A DNA stretch of 64,000 nt from Candidatus Aenigmatarchaeota archaeon (GTDB lineage: Archaea; Aenigmatarchaeota; Aenigmatarchaeia; CG10238-14), in contig JAGVVZ010000003.1 of the NCBI GenBank assembly GCA_018304545.1, positions 123,402 through 187,401 of the forward strand. Reading direction: 5' to 3'. The notes under the pieces are model-generated. The model had not been told where the DNA came from and made no database searches. It saw nothing but the letters and a program-made list of their open reading frames with translations. Made by a program: the position numbers and the translations under genes. This document shows positions 8,656-16,474 of this stretch, in pieces (the first letter of the stretch is position 1; each line of letters starts with the position of its first letter).

Positions 8656-9155
8656 AAAAAAAAGAACTGATAGAAAATATAAAATATATAATATTTGGAA
8701 TATTGGCAGCATATTTGCTCAATTTACTAATAGGTCTGATTTTAGGAACAAGTCTACCAGTAGTAGCTGTAGTTTCGGAATCAATGACACATGATGCTCT
8801 TACACCACTCAACCATTACAAGTTTTTACAAGAAAATTACAACTTCACTGAGGACCAGATAAATTCGTGGCCGATAAACAACGGTTTTAGAAAGGGAGAT
8901 GTGTTAGTCATTAAAGGAATTGAAGAGAGCGAACTAAATGTAGGAGATGTTATTGTCTATAATATAAAAGGTCAAAAAATTCCGATAGTTCATAGAATAG
9001 TTAAAATCAGTGATAAAATAGTCACGAAGGGCGATCATAACCCCGTGGCTGATGGCTGGACACCGTATAAGATCCATGGAAAAACTATTTTTGTTGTACC
9101 TTATCTGGGCTGGCCAAAGCTGCTGCTCACAGAGCTATTAGCGAGGTTGTTCTAA
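8652..9155 (+). CDS. Type I signal peptidase (archaeal/ER-type S26B)
   Basis: This membrane protease removes signal peptides. It has an N-terminal transmembrane helix (about 11-32), the catalytic SESM with Ser44, and PIVHRIVKI with His114 in the place of the bacterial Lys. The KGDHNPVADGW box carries the conserved Asp residues 128 and 134. Start is TTG at 8652, with GGTGGAAG upstream and a 4-nt overlap with the DUF99 gene. A C-terminal hydrophobic stretch near 150-165 may be a second membrane contact. Substrates in this window include the secreted proteins at 1258, 12569 and 28758. Confidence 0.93.
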   Translation: MKKKELIENIKYIIFGILAAYLLNLLIGLILGTSLPVVAVVSESMTHDALTPLNHYKFLQENYNFTEDQINSWPINNGFRKGDVLVIKGIEESELNVGDVIVYNIKGQKIPIVHRIVKISDKIVTKGDHNPVADGWTPYKIHGKTIFVVPYLGWPKLLLTELLARLF

Positions 9156-9487
9156 TGATATTTTGCGATAAATGTAGCAATCTGATGATATCAGAAAAGA
9201 GAGATGGTAAACTAAAAAATGTGTGCAGAAAATGCGGGTATGTTTCGAGAGATAAAAATGTTCATGCTACAAATATTTTAGAAAAAATTGAAACTAGAAA
9301 TGACAAAATAAATATTATACTAGAAGACACAACTTTGGAACAATATCCGATTGACAAAAAAATGGTTTGTCCTAAATGTGATAACAAAGGTGCTTACTGG
9401 TATATGCAACAAACAAGAGCCGCAGATGAACCGCCAACAATGTTTCTATGCTGCACGAAATGCAAGCACAAATGGAGGGAATATTAA
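9155..9487 (+). CDS. tfs: Transcription elongation factor TFS
   Basis: A 110-residue archaeal TFIIS/RPB9-like factor that stimulates RNA polymerase transcript cleavage. The N-terminal ribbon is CDKCSNLM...CRKCGY and the C-terminal ribbon is CPKCDNKGAYWY...CCTKCKHKW. The catalytic loop reads QTRAADEPP, with Ala where most TFS proteins have Ser, while keeping the acidic Asp-Glu pair that enters the active site. The ATG overlaps the signal peptidase TAA by one base. Confidence 0.95.
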   Translation: MIFCDKCSNLMISEKRDGKLKNVCRKCGYVSRDKNVHATNILEKIETRNDKINIILEDTTLEQYPIDKKMVCPKCDNKGAYWYMQQTRAADEPPTMFLCCTKCKHKWREY

Positions 9488-9490
9488 TTT

Positions 9491-10012
9491 ATGTCCAAAG
9501 TCTGCCTCCTGGTTGATCTAGAAAACGAGTGGACTGACACTAATTCGGAATATTATTTGGGTAATCTATCAAAACTAAAAAGAAACATCAAAAAGCTGAG
9601 TGATATTTGTAGGTCTCATAATATACCTCTTATTTTTACTCGACATATAGAAATCGACTCAAAAACGTTTTTTGCAGAGAATTCAAAGAATGTGGAATTG
9701 TTTGTTGAGAAAGAAAATGATGAAATTTTAATTACCAAAAATAAAATTAGTCCGTTTTATAACACAAGCCTAGATAACATTTTAAAAGAAATGAAAGCAG
9801 ACGAACTAATAATAGCCGGTATAATGACGAACCTTTGCGTAAGAAGTGCCGTTTCTGATGCTTATGACAAGAATTATAAAATCACCGTTATAAAAGATTG
9901 CTGCGCATCAAATTCCATAGAAATAAACAATTTCACTTTTAAAGATCTGAAAAATACGAGACCTGAAATAGAATTTTTAACTGTTGATGAATTCATCTCA
10001 AAGAATATTTGA
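9491..10012 (+). CDS. Isochorismatase-like cysteine hydrolase (nicotinamidase-like)
   Basis: A 173-residue isochorismatase-fold protein. The catalytic triad is visible: Asp9 (LLVDLENEW), Lys83 (ITKNKISPFYNT) and Cys116 (GIMTNLCVRSAVSDAY). Such enzymes include nicotinamidase, which would feed NAD salvage. Metal-binding His residues typical of PncA are not obvious, so substrate assignment stays open. It starts 4 nt after TFS and ends the four-gene operon begun by DUF99. Confidence 0.88.
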   Translation: MSKVCLLVDLENEWTDTNSEYYLGNLSKLKRNIKKLSDICRSHNIPLIFTRHIEIDSKTFFAENSKNVELFVEKENDEILITKNKISPFYNTSLDNILKEMKADELIIAGIMTNLCVRSAVSDAYDKNYKITVIKDCCASNSIEINNFTFKDLKNTRPEIEFLTVDEFISKNI

Positions 10013-10016
10013 AATA

Positions 10017-10721
10017 TCAGACGTATTCCTCTTTATGAGTATTATCTTTATCAAAACCTATTTGGTCAGCCAATTTAATAACATCCAAAACCATTTCTTT
10101 GATACCGCAAATGTAAATATGTTTATTTTTAGCATCTGTTACATATTTCTTAATAGCTTCTTGCACATGTCCCTTTTCTCCTTTCCATAATGAAGAAGGT
10201 CGTGATAAGGTAATTATGCAGTGAAAGTTTTTGTGTTTTTTCGTCAACTCTTCAAACTCTTTTTTGTATATTATTTCCTCTTCATTCCTAACACCAAAGA
10301 ATAGCCACACGTCATAACTCAAATTCATATCAAGCAATGCTTCTATCATGGACCTGAATGGAGATATACCCGATCCTGTAGCAACAAATATAACATCACT
10401 ATCAATAGGTTCATGTAAATTGAAATGACCATTTGGTCCAAATATCATTAATTCTGTTCCTGGTTTTATGTCACATAGAAAATTAGATGCATATCCACCC
10501 TGAACTCTTTTTATACAGAGTTCAATATACTTCTTTTCTTTTGGAGAACTTGAAATAGAGTACGGTTTTACTATTTTACTATTATCTTTATCTACAAAAA
10601 CAGAAATGAACTGTCCAGCTTTAAATTCAAATTCATCACTTTCATTAAACTTAAATCGAATTAAATTAACTGTCGGGGTTGCGGTAATATTCTCAAGCAC
10701 TTTCACTAGATATCTTCTCAT
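10017..10721 (-). CDS. FAD/NAD(P)-binding ferredoxin-reductase-like oxidoreductase
   Basis: A 234-residue two-domain flavoprotein. The FAD barrel carries FKAGQFISVFV and KPYSISSSP. The nucleotide-binding domain has FVATGSGISPFRSM, WLFFGVRNEEEIIY and HIYICGIKEMV. It likely moves electrons between NAD(P)H and a small carrier; no 2Fe-2S domain is attached and no electron-acceptor gene adjoins it. The ATG follows GGTGTCACA. It is convergent with the hydrolase gene, separated by 4 nt. Confidence 0.92.
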   Translation of the reverse strand: MRRYLVKVLENITATPTVNLIRFKFNESDEFEFKAGQFISVFVDKDNSKIVKPYSISSSPKEKKYIELCIKRVQGGYASNFLCDIKPGTELMIFGPNGHFNLHEPIDSDVIFVATGSGISPFRSMIEALLDMNLSYDVWLFFGVRNEEEIIYKKEFEELTKKHKNFHCIITLSRPSSLWKGEKGHVQEAIKKYVTDAKNKHIYICGIKEMVLDVIKLADQIGFDKDNTHKEEYV

Positions 10722-10813
10722 TGTGACACCAAATAGAATTAATCTAGGAATGTTATACTTTTAATATTTATGCAATAATAGTCTAGAACTAAGGTTATTA
10801 TCATAAACGTTCA

Positions 10814-10832
10814 GAAAAAAACAAAAAAAATA
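10814..10832 (-). terminator. T-rich terminator of the 14-residue peptide gene
   Basis: Reading leftwards, the transcript runs into a long T tract (complement of an A-run with one C interruption) about 20 nt after the TAA. Oligo-T tracts are the usual archaeal intrinsic termination signal. Confidence 0.5.
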
Positions 10833-10852
10833 AATAATTTATTAAGTTAGTC

Positions 10853-10897
10853 TTATCTTCTAGCTTTCTTTTTCTTAGCTGCTGCTCTAGCTGCCAA
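10853..10897 (-). CDS. Candidate micro-gene: 14-residue Ala/Lys/Arg peptide
   Basis: The frame encodes MAARAAAKKKKARR from TTG 10897 to TAA 10853. The TTG is preceded by AAGGTGA with a 6-nt A-rich spacer. The same AGGTGAAAAAATTGGCAGC context precedes the unrelated-locus peptide at 53801. A strong TATA element (10969-10979) and a T-rich tract bracket it, so it looks like a monocistronic gene. An in-frame GTG three codons earlier is possible but would have no spaced binding site. The charge suggests nucleic-acid binding. Function unknown. Confidence 0.55.
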   Translation of the reverse strand: MAARAAAKKKKARR

Positions 10898-10922
10898 TTT
10901 TTTCACCTTATCTCTTTTATAA

Positions 10923-10942
10923 GAATAGTAAACAATACTATC
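10923..10942 (-). promoter_or_regulatory. Hairpin in the leader of the 14-residue peptide gene
   Basis: GAATAGTAAACAATACTATC on the plus strand gives a 7-bp stem (one G-U) with a 6-nt loop in the leftward transcript. It lies between the TATA box and the binding site, so it is either a leader hairpin or a DNA operator. Confidence 0.4.
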
Positions 10943-10968
10943 CTGATACTCTATATTATGGGAATTTT

Positions 10969-10979
10969 TTTATATAAAA
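10969..10979 (-). promoter_or_regulatory. TATA box for the 14-residue peptide gene
   Basis: A TTTATATAAAA element lies about 75 nt upstream of the TTG. Transcription would start near 10947, leaving a leader of about 50 nt. The element is near-palindromic, so direction is inferred from the gene. Confidence 0.5.
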
Positions 10980-11026
10980 TTATCATAAATTTCTAATGAA
11001 AATTATTGCGAGAATCTAAAAAGTCT

Positions 11027-11125
11027 GGTACAAATCCGTTATAAAATTTTTCATTATAATCGTTTCTTATTGGTACCAAGAGTAGTACAAATATAAACAC
11101 CAAAACTATTTAAATTTTAGGTACC
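11027..11125. promoter_or_regulatory. Three GGTAC sites upstream of the winged-helix gene
   Basis: GGTAC occurs at 11027-11031, 11072-11077 and 11120-11125, 45 and 48 nt apart. The middle one is the palindrome TTGGTACCAA. The last lies between the TATA-like TATTTAAATTTT and the probable transcription start, so a protein bound there would block initiation. Autoregulation by the adjacent winged-helix protein is a reasonable guess. Confidence 0.4.
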
Positions 11126-11149
11126 AGATAAAAGAGATGGGAGGGCTAT

Positions 11150-11422
11150 ATGTCCGCACGAATAATTGATGTGTTGATTAAAAATAATGCCGTCAATCAA
11201 GTTTTGAAAACAATTTTCAAGGAAAAGAGTCAAGGAAAGCCTGGGGTTACTATATCAGAACTCTCGGAAAAAACTGGTATTGAGAGACACAGACTCGCTG
11301 GAATTTTAGAGGTTCTTGTTGTTTTAGGTATATTAGTTGTCTTTGAAATGGGCATGATGAAGTTGATAGCGCCAACTGAAACACTGTTAAAGGCGAAAAG
11401 TATCCTTAGCACCTTGAAATAG
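11150..11422 (+). CDS. Winged-helix DNA-binding protein
   Basis: A 90-residue protein with a helix-turn-helix core (VTISELSEKTGIERHRLAGILEVLVVLGIL) followed by a wing, about residues 30-75. It is small enough to consist of one wHTH domain plus an N-terminal dimerisation helix. The start is fixed by GGGAGGGCTAT directly upstream. It stands alone with an upstream region of more than 200 nt carrying repeated GGTAC sites. Likely a transcription regulator; target unknown. Confidence 0.82.
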   Translation: MSARIIDVLIKNNAVNQVLKTIFKEKSQGKPGVTISELSEKTGIERHRLAGILEVLVVLGILVVFEMGMMKLIAPTETLLKAKSILSTLK

Positions 11423-11438
11423 AAATATATTTTATTTT

Positions 11439-12569
11439 TTATCTTGACTTAACCTTGTTTAGCTTTAAAACTCTCTTGACAATGTCAAGTTTCCACATAA
11501 GATAAATTATTATTCCAACGACAATAATCATAGTCCAATTGAATCCATTTGATTTGGGTTTATCCCAAACCACTACTTCTTCTTTGGCATATTGGATGTT
11601 ATCAGGTCCTTTATAGCTCAGCTTCAATATCGCAGATTCTGTCTGCGGTATTTTAAATTTAAATGATGCGCTCTTGTCTATTTTAATTTTGGTAACATAA
11701 TCTACATCGAATGTCTTGTTATTGATAATCAATTCGCTTTTAATAGCATCTGCTTCTGCTGTTCCGAGATTGTTAATTTCTATAGTTAACTTTTGTTCCA
11801 CTATATCTGCTTCTGTTTTTAAAATATACAAATCAGGTTTACCGTTAATCAAAACACCAATATCAAATTTATCAGATATAACATTACCTGACTCGTCTTC
11901 ATAGGTGATGTTAATAATTCCAGGATAAACACCATACTCAGCATCAGAGCTGGCATGAAGGTTGAATTCTATCAATTTATTTTCGTTTGAATCAACATCT
12001 CCTATATAAACTATTCCACCCGACAATACGGGAGATATTTCTTGTGATGACGATTTAAACGTGGCTACTGTTCTTTTGGCTTTACCCGTTCCTAAATTCT
12101 GTATAGCTGCTCTTATATCCTCAGTTTCACCTGGGTTGAACTCATCGCTTTTAACTGAAATAAGTTTGAAATCAGGCACTCCTTGAACTCTTATATTAAT
12201 ATTTTTCGTTAAATTAATTGTTGTATCATAACTAATTCTCAAAGGTATTTGGTAGACCGCAGAAACTGCCGAGCTGTTTACAAACAAGTTATATTCGATT
12301 ATTTTCGTTTTGCCTGATTGTAGTTCGTTAATTTTTTCTGTAGAACTTTCTAGTAAAACAAACTGCTCCGGGGGAAGAAGTTCGACACTAATATCTTTTG
12401 CGGCTTTATTGCCGTTGTTCGATAATGACAATGACAAAACCAAATTCTTACCTGGTTCTACTGGATATGGATCTGTAAACGAAGTTTCGATATTAAGTAA
12501 GGCAAAATCTTCTGCTAAAACTATAGGAATAAGCAGTGCCATTATTAATATCATTATTTTACTTTTCAT
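11439..12569 (-). CDS. Secreted CARDB/COG1361-like protein with C-terminal membrane anchor
   Basis: A 376-residue exported protein. The signal peptide is residues 1-19. Three or four tandem beta-sandwich repeats follow (NLVLSLSLSNNGNKAAKDISVELLP, DIRAAIQNLGTGKAKRTVATF, KLTIEINNLGTAEADAIKSELI), typical of CARDB-type adhesion/assembly domains. A single transmembrane helix (TMIIVVGIIIYLMW) with a basic tail ends the protein. It overlaps the ABC ATPase gene by 11 nt and is the third gene of a permease-ATPase-CARDB operon. In place and topology it resembles the periplasmic partner of MacB-type pumps, though it is not a MacA homologue. Confidence 0.88.
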   Translation of the reverse strand: MKSKIMILIMALLIPIVLAEDFALLNIETSFTDPYPVEPGKNLVLSLSLSNNGNKAAKDISVELLPPEQFVLLESSTEKINELQSGKTKIIEYNLFVNSSAVSAVYQIPLRISYDTTINLTKNINIRVQGVPDFKLISVKSDEFNPGETEDIRAAIQNLGTGKAKRTVATFKSSSQEISPVLSGGIVYIGDVDSNENKLIEFNLHASSDAEYGVYPGIINITYEDESGNVISDKFDIGVLINGKPDLYILKTEADIVEQKLTIEINNLGTAEADAIKSELIINNKTFDVDYVTKIKIDKSASFKFKIPQTESAILKLSYKGPDNIQYAKEEVVVWDKPKSNGFNWTMIIVVGIIIYLMWKLDIVKRVLKLNKVKSR

Positions 12570-13242
12570 GATTATCCACCTTGCCGTCTCTCATATATAC
12601 TTTTTTGCTTGCAAATTTTGCAATTGAAGCATCATGCGTGACAACCACAATTGTATATCCTTTAAGATTTAAATCCTTTAATAGTTTTACGATTTCTTGA
12701 CTTGTCTTGGAATCTAGATTTCCCGTTGGTTCGTCTGCTAATATTATATTAGGATCGTTTGCGAGTGATCTTGCTATGGCGACTCTTTGTTGTTGACCAC
12801 CGCTTAATTGGTTTGGAAAATGATCTCGTCTATTCTCCAAATTTACGATTTTCAACAATTCCAATGCTCTGCTTGACGATTTTGTTTTGTCTTTTCCAGA
12901 TAACTGAATAGGCATTTCAACATTCTCGATAGCCGTCAATAACGGGATTAGATTAAACTGCTGAAAAACAAATCCTATTTTTTCTCTTCTTATTTCGGTT
13001 TTTTCATCATCAGATAATTCAGAAACATCAATATCATCTATTATCACTTTACCTGAAGTCGGCTTATCAAGAACACCCAACATGTGTAATAATGTACTTT
13101 TCCCACTTCCAGAAGGTCCTGTTATTGCAACAAAGTCTCCTTTTTTTATTTTAATATTGACCCTATCTAATGCTATAACTTCATTACTCATTCCTTCATT
13201 GTACACTTTCAACAGGTTTTCAGTTCTAATAACTTCATTCAT
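12559..13242 (-). CDS. MacB/LolD-type ABC transporter ATP-binding protein
   Basis: A 227-residue ABC ATPase. Walker A is GPSGSGKST, the Q-loop is FVFQQFNLIPLLTAIENVEMP (LolD/MacB type), the signature is LSGGQQQRVAIARSL, Walker B is IILADEPTGNLD and the switch is VVVTHD. It energises a mechanotransmission-type permease rather than a classic substrate channel. It overlaps the permease gene by 8 nt and the CARDB gene by 11 nt, so the three products are made together. Confidence 0.95.
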   Translation of the reverse strand: MNEVIRTENLLKVYNEGMSNEVIALDRVNIKIKKGDFVAITGPSGSGKSTLLHMLGVLDKPTSGKVIIDDIDVSELSDDEKTEIRREKIGFVFQQFNLIPLLTAIENVEMPIQLSGKDKTKSSSRALELLKIVNLENRRDHFPNQLSGGQQQRVAIARSLANDPNIILADEPTGNLDSKTSQEIVKLLKDLNLKGYTIVVVTHDASIAKFASKKVYMRDGKVDNHEK

Positions 13243-14362
13243 ATCTCAGCGCCTCTATAGGACTTAAATCAGCAGCTTTTTTAGACGGATATAATCCCCC
13301 TATCACTCCTAAACTAATGGCAAAAATCAAAGAATATATGATTAGATTAGGTGTTATAATTGCAATAGCCGTACCTTGGCTAACGGTCTTCATTAAAAAG
13401 GTTGATACAAATCCAACCATGACTCCAAAAATACCACCAACCAAACTAATCAAAGATGATTCGATCAAAATCAATCTCATGACAAATTTGTTTGTCGCTC
13501 CCAGTGCTTTCAATATTCCTATTTCTTGTCTCCTCTCAAGAACTGACATTATCATCGTGTTCATAACACCTAATCCACCAACTATTGCTGATATGGCAGC
13601 TATGCCAACTGTGAAAAACCGGACGTTATTTATTATGCCGGAAGCTTGCTTTGCTATGTCTGCCGTTGTCCTAGCAGAAAGATCAGTAAACTCTTCATTT
13701 ATTGTCTCTGCTATTGAATCCATTTTTGAAACATCATCAGGAATAACATAAACGGCCCTATAAGTATCAAAATCATACACATCGTTCATCGTATCCAAAG
13801 GTAAAAAGATAATATCATCTGTGTCACTCTCAGTTTTTTCTAAAATACCTACCACTTCAAACTCTTCATCTTCTAATTCGATAAAGTCACTTAGGGTGAT
13901 ATGTCTAGTCTCTGCATAATTAAAACCTATCACAGTTACAAACTCATCTGATGATTCTAATCTTCTCCCAGATTCAAGATCAATATCCTTCCCTTCAAAA
14001 TATTCGTTCTTATCAGGATCAAAACCATAAACAATATATTCAGGGCCATGAAACGGTATGATCGGACCTGTAGCCAAATTAAATGGTACTACGTCTTTTA
14101 CTCCTGATACATCTAAAAGTTCATTAGCTTCATCTTGTGTTATTTCAGACCCAAGGTAACCAACAAAGAACGTGCTAGCATCTTTTGAAGTTACAGTAAT
14201 AAATCCGCTCAAAAATTCTAGGTCGCTGTTAATTGTTTGAGTTAAACCTTCCGAAATAGAGCCAAGAGTTATAATAGCTGCTATACCTATAGTTATCCCT
14301 ATTATCGTCAGTATTGTCCTTGTTTTCTGCCTCAGAATGTTTTTTAGTGCTAGATCTAACAT
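13235..14362 (-). CDS. MacB-like (FtsX superfamily) ABC permease
   Basis: Starting at ATG 14362 gives MLDLALKNILRQKTRTILTIIGITIGIAA-type N-terminus, standard for MacB permeases. It is preceded by GGTTGATT; a TTG at 14383 is the alternative. An N-terminal helix, a large extracytoplasmic domain (about 45-240) and three C-terminal helices with the FtsX motif MSVLERRQEIGILKALGA follow. The protein exports or moves lipoprotein/peptide-like cargo using the adjacent ATPase. First gene of the operon. Confidence 0.93.
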   Translation of the reverse strand: MLDLALKNILRQKTRTILTIIGITIGIAAIITLGSISEGLTQTINSDLEFLSGFITVTSKDASTFFVGYLGSEITQDEANELLDVSGVKDVVPFNLATGPIIPFHGPEYIVYGFDPDKNEYFEGKDIDLESGRRLESSDEFVTVIGFNYAETRHITLSDFIELEDEEFEVVGILEKTESDTDDIIFLPLDTMNDVYDFDTYRAVYVIPDDVSKMDSIAETINEEFTDLSARTTADIAKQASGIINNVRFFTVGIAAISAIVGGLGVMNTMIMSVLERRQEIGILKALGATNKFVMRLILIESSLISLVGGIFGVMVGFVSTFLMKTVSQGTAIAIITPNLIIYSLIFAISLGVIGGLYPSKKAADLSPIEALRYE

Positions 14363-14512
14363 AATCAACCGGTTGTTTATCAAGAATTAAAAATAAAAAG
14401 CTAACTGATATCATGTCAACAATCCTAAAAATGCCAAATTGCAAATAAAATAAATTTCTCTTTTATAGAAAAGGGAAATTATATTAAAGTATGAAATCTT
14501 AATTATTTTTTA

Positions 14513-14842
14513 ATGCCTAATAAAAATCATTATCCTTTAAGAAAAATAGTTGAAATAAATCCGGAAACTGATTTTAGAGTGAAAATTATGGGTATTGTAG
14601 TTGATAAAAAGGACGATACAATTGTCGTGGATGATGGCACAGACAAAGTAAAGGTATTTGTTGATCTGCCATCTATTCTAGATAAGGTAAACGTCAATCA
14701 TTTAGTTGCTGTTTTTGGAGCAACAATACCAACAGATTTAGGAATAGATATCAAAGCGAATGTAATTCAAAATCTTACTGGCTTGGATATAAATCTTTAT
14801 AAAAAAGTAGAAGAATTGTATAACAAGTGGGGTGTTAATTAA
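14513..14842 (+). CDS. Small OB-fold nucleic-acid-binding protein
   Basis: A 109-residue protein with an OB-fold core: FRVKIMGIVVDKKDDTIVVDDGTDKVKVFVDLP, then NHLVAVFGATIP. This is similar to the DNA-binding fold of RPA/RpaE-type proteins. It may be a replication or repair single-strand binder since its last base overlaps the PCNA start. The TATA-like ATTATATTAAAG about 25-30 nt upstream indicates a nearly leaderless message. Confidence 0.78.
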   Translation: MPNKNHYPLRKIVEINPETDFRVKIMGIVVDKKDDTIVVDDGTDKVKVFVDLPSILDKVNVNHLVAVFGATIPTDLGIDIKANVIQNLTGLDINLYKKVEELYNKWGVN

Positions 14843-15591
14843 TGTTCAAAGCAACAATATCTGACACGAATTTATTAAAAGATTCTATATCAACAATCGG
14901 CGAACTTATCGACGAAGGTATTTTTAAAGTAAATAAAAACGGATTGAGTTTAGTTGCAGCTGACAGAGCAATGGTAGCTGTTGTAGAATTTAAACTTCCT
15001 CCAACTGCTTTCGAACAATTTGAAGTTCAAGATGAAAAGCTAATTCCTGTGAATGTCACAAATTTTGTGTCTGTCCTGAAAAGGGCCACTGGTGACGACA
15101 AGATTTCAATGGAACTCAAGGACAACAAACTAGATATTGTTATGAAGGGATCTTCAACTAGAAAATTCACTGTTCCTTTACTTGATATATCTCAAGATGA
15201 AATCCCACCCATAGATCAACTAGATTTCAAAGTGAAAGCTAAATTAAAGGCAGATGTTCTAAAGAATGGAATTGATGATGCAGAAGTTGTATCTGATTCT
15301 GTAGTTTTTGAAGCGAATAAAGAATTCTTTATCATCAAAGCTTCTGGCGATGTGAGTTCGACAGAATTGACGCTAAAAAAGGATGAAGAATCGCTACTGG
15401 ACTTACAAACAAAGGAAGGTGCTAGAGCAAGATATCCAATTGACTATTTAAAAAAAATGATGAAAGCATCAAAACTTACAAATGAAGTAATAGCTATGTG
15501 GTCTAAGGACTATCCAATGAAATTAAGCTTCAAAGATTTAGATAAGGTAGAAATTAATTTCATTTTAGCACCGAGAGTGCAGGAAGAATAA
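14842..15591 (+). CDS. pcn: DNA polymerase sliding clamp PCNA
   Basis: A 249-residue clamp of normal archaeal length. Family landmarks are FKATISDTNLLKDSISTIGELIDEG, the interdomain and C-terminal regions (LDLQTKEGARARYPIDYLKKMMKASKL) and the C-terminal PMKLSFK...INFILAPRVQ. It encircles DNA and tethers polymerase, ligase, FEN1 and repair proteins; the Nre protein encoded at 5829-7076 belongs to a PCNA-binding family. It overlaps the OB-fold gene by one base. Confidence 0.97.
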   Translation: MFKATISDTNLLKDSISTIGELIDEGIFKVNKNGLSLVAADRAMVAVVEFKLPPTAFEQFEVQDEKLIPVNVTNFVSVLKRATGDDKISMELKDNKLDIVMKGSSTRKFTVPLLDISQDEIPPIDQLDFKVKAKLKADVLKNGIDDAEVVSDSVVFEANKEFFIIKASGDVSSTELTLKKDEESLLDLQTKEGARARYPIDYLKKMMKASKLTNEVIAMWSKDYPMKLSFKDLDKVEINFILAPRVQEE

Positions 15592-15619
15592 ATTTATTGC
15601 ATTTAATCGATAGATATCA

Positions 15620-16474
15620 ATGGAAGTAAAAGAAATACAGACAAAATCAATTCTTACTTTATCCAAGCTACCTGATACAGATTATGTAATCAATCCTTAT
15701 GTTGGATGTAGATTTGGTTGCACATATTGCTATGCAAGCTTCATGGGAAGATTTGTTAGCAAACAAATTAATGATTGGGGAGAATATGTATATGCGAAAA
15801 TTAATGCCCCTGAGCTTCTTAGAAATGAACTTAGGAAATTAAAAAATAAGGGAAGAAACAAAAGTGTTTTATTCAGTTCTGTTACAGATCCTTATCAAGG
15901 ACTTGAAGCAAAGTACAAAATTACAAGAAAATGTTTAGAAATTTTACTGGAATATGGATTTGAAGGAACTATTAGCATTTTGACTAAATCCAATCTGGTG
16001 TTAAGAGATGTCGATCTGCTGAGTAAATTCAGACATGCTGAAATCGGCATGACCATAACTACGACTAACGATGACATATCAAGATATTTCGAAAAATTTG
16101 CACCTGCGGCAAGTGTAAGACTGGAAGTTCTTCAGAAATTAAATCAAACCGGGTTAAAAACGTATGTTTTTGTTGGTCCATTATTACCCCACTTTGTAGC
16201 CAAAAAAGAAGAATTAGACAGTCTATTCAAAGCTATAACGAAAACAGGTAATAAAGAAATTTATGTTGAGCATATCAACTTAAGCAAGTATATTTTAGAA
16301 CGCTTAAAAAAAGAATTGAAAGGCTTGGATATTTCTATTCTCAAGCAATTTTACTATTCTAAAAACAAATCTTATCGTGACGAGCTAGACAATATTATAA
16401 TGGAATTGGTTAGAAAGTATAAATTGAAACTCCGAATGGGATCAACAATATATCACGATGAGTTGAAGAATTAA
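15620..16474 (+). CDS. Radical SAM protein, SPL/Rv2578c-like
   Basis: A 284-residue radical SAM enzyme with the cluster motif C30-R-F-G-C34-T-Y-C37, preceded by INPYVG. This arrangement matches the spore-photoproduct-lyase-like 'DNA repair photolyase' group (COG1533). SSVTDPYQGLE and SILTKSNLVLRDVDLL are typical later motifs. The true substrate of this group outside Bacillus is unknown. A TATA-like stretch about 25 nt upstream suggests a leaderless start. Confidence 0.9.
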   Translation: MEVKEIQTKSILTLSKLPDTDYVINPYVGCRFGCTYCYASFMGRFVSKQINDWGEYVYAKINAPELLRNELRKLKNKGRNKSVLFSSVTDPYQGLEAKYKITRKCLEILLEYGFEGTISILTKSNLVLRDVDLLSKFRHAEIGMTITTTNDDISRYFEKFAPAASVRLEVLQKLNQTGLKTYVFVGPLLPHFVAKKEELDSLFKAITKTGNKEIYVEHINLSKYILERLKKELKGLDISILKQFYYSKNKSYRDELDNIIMELVRKYKLKLRMGSTIYHDELKN

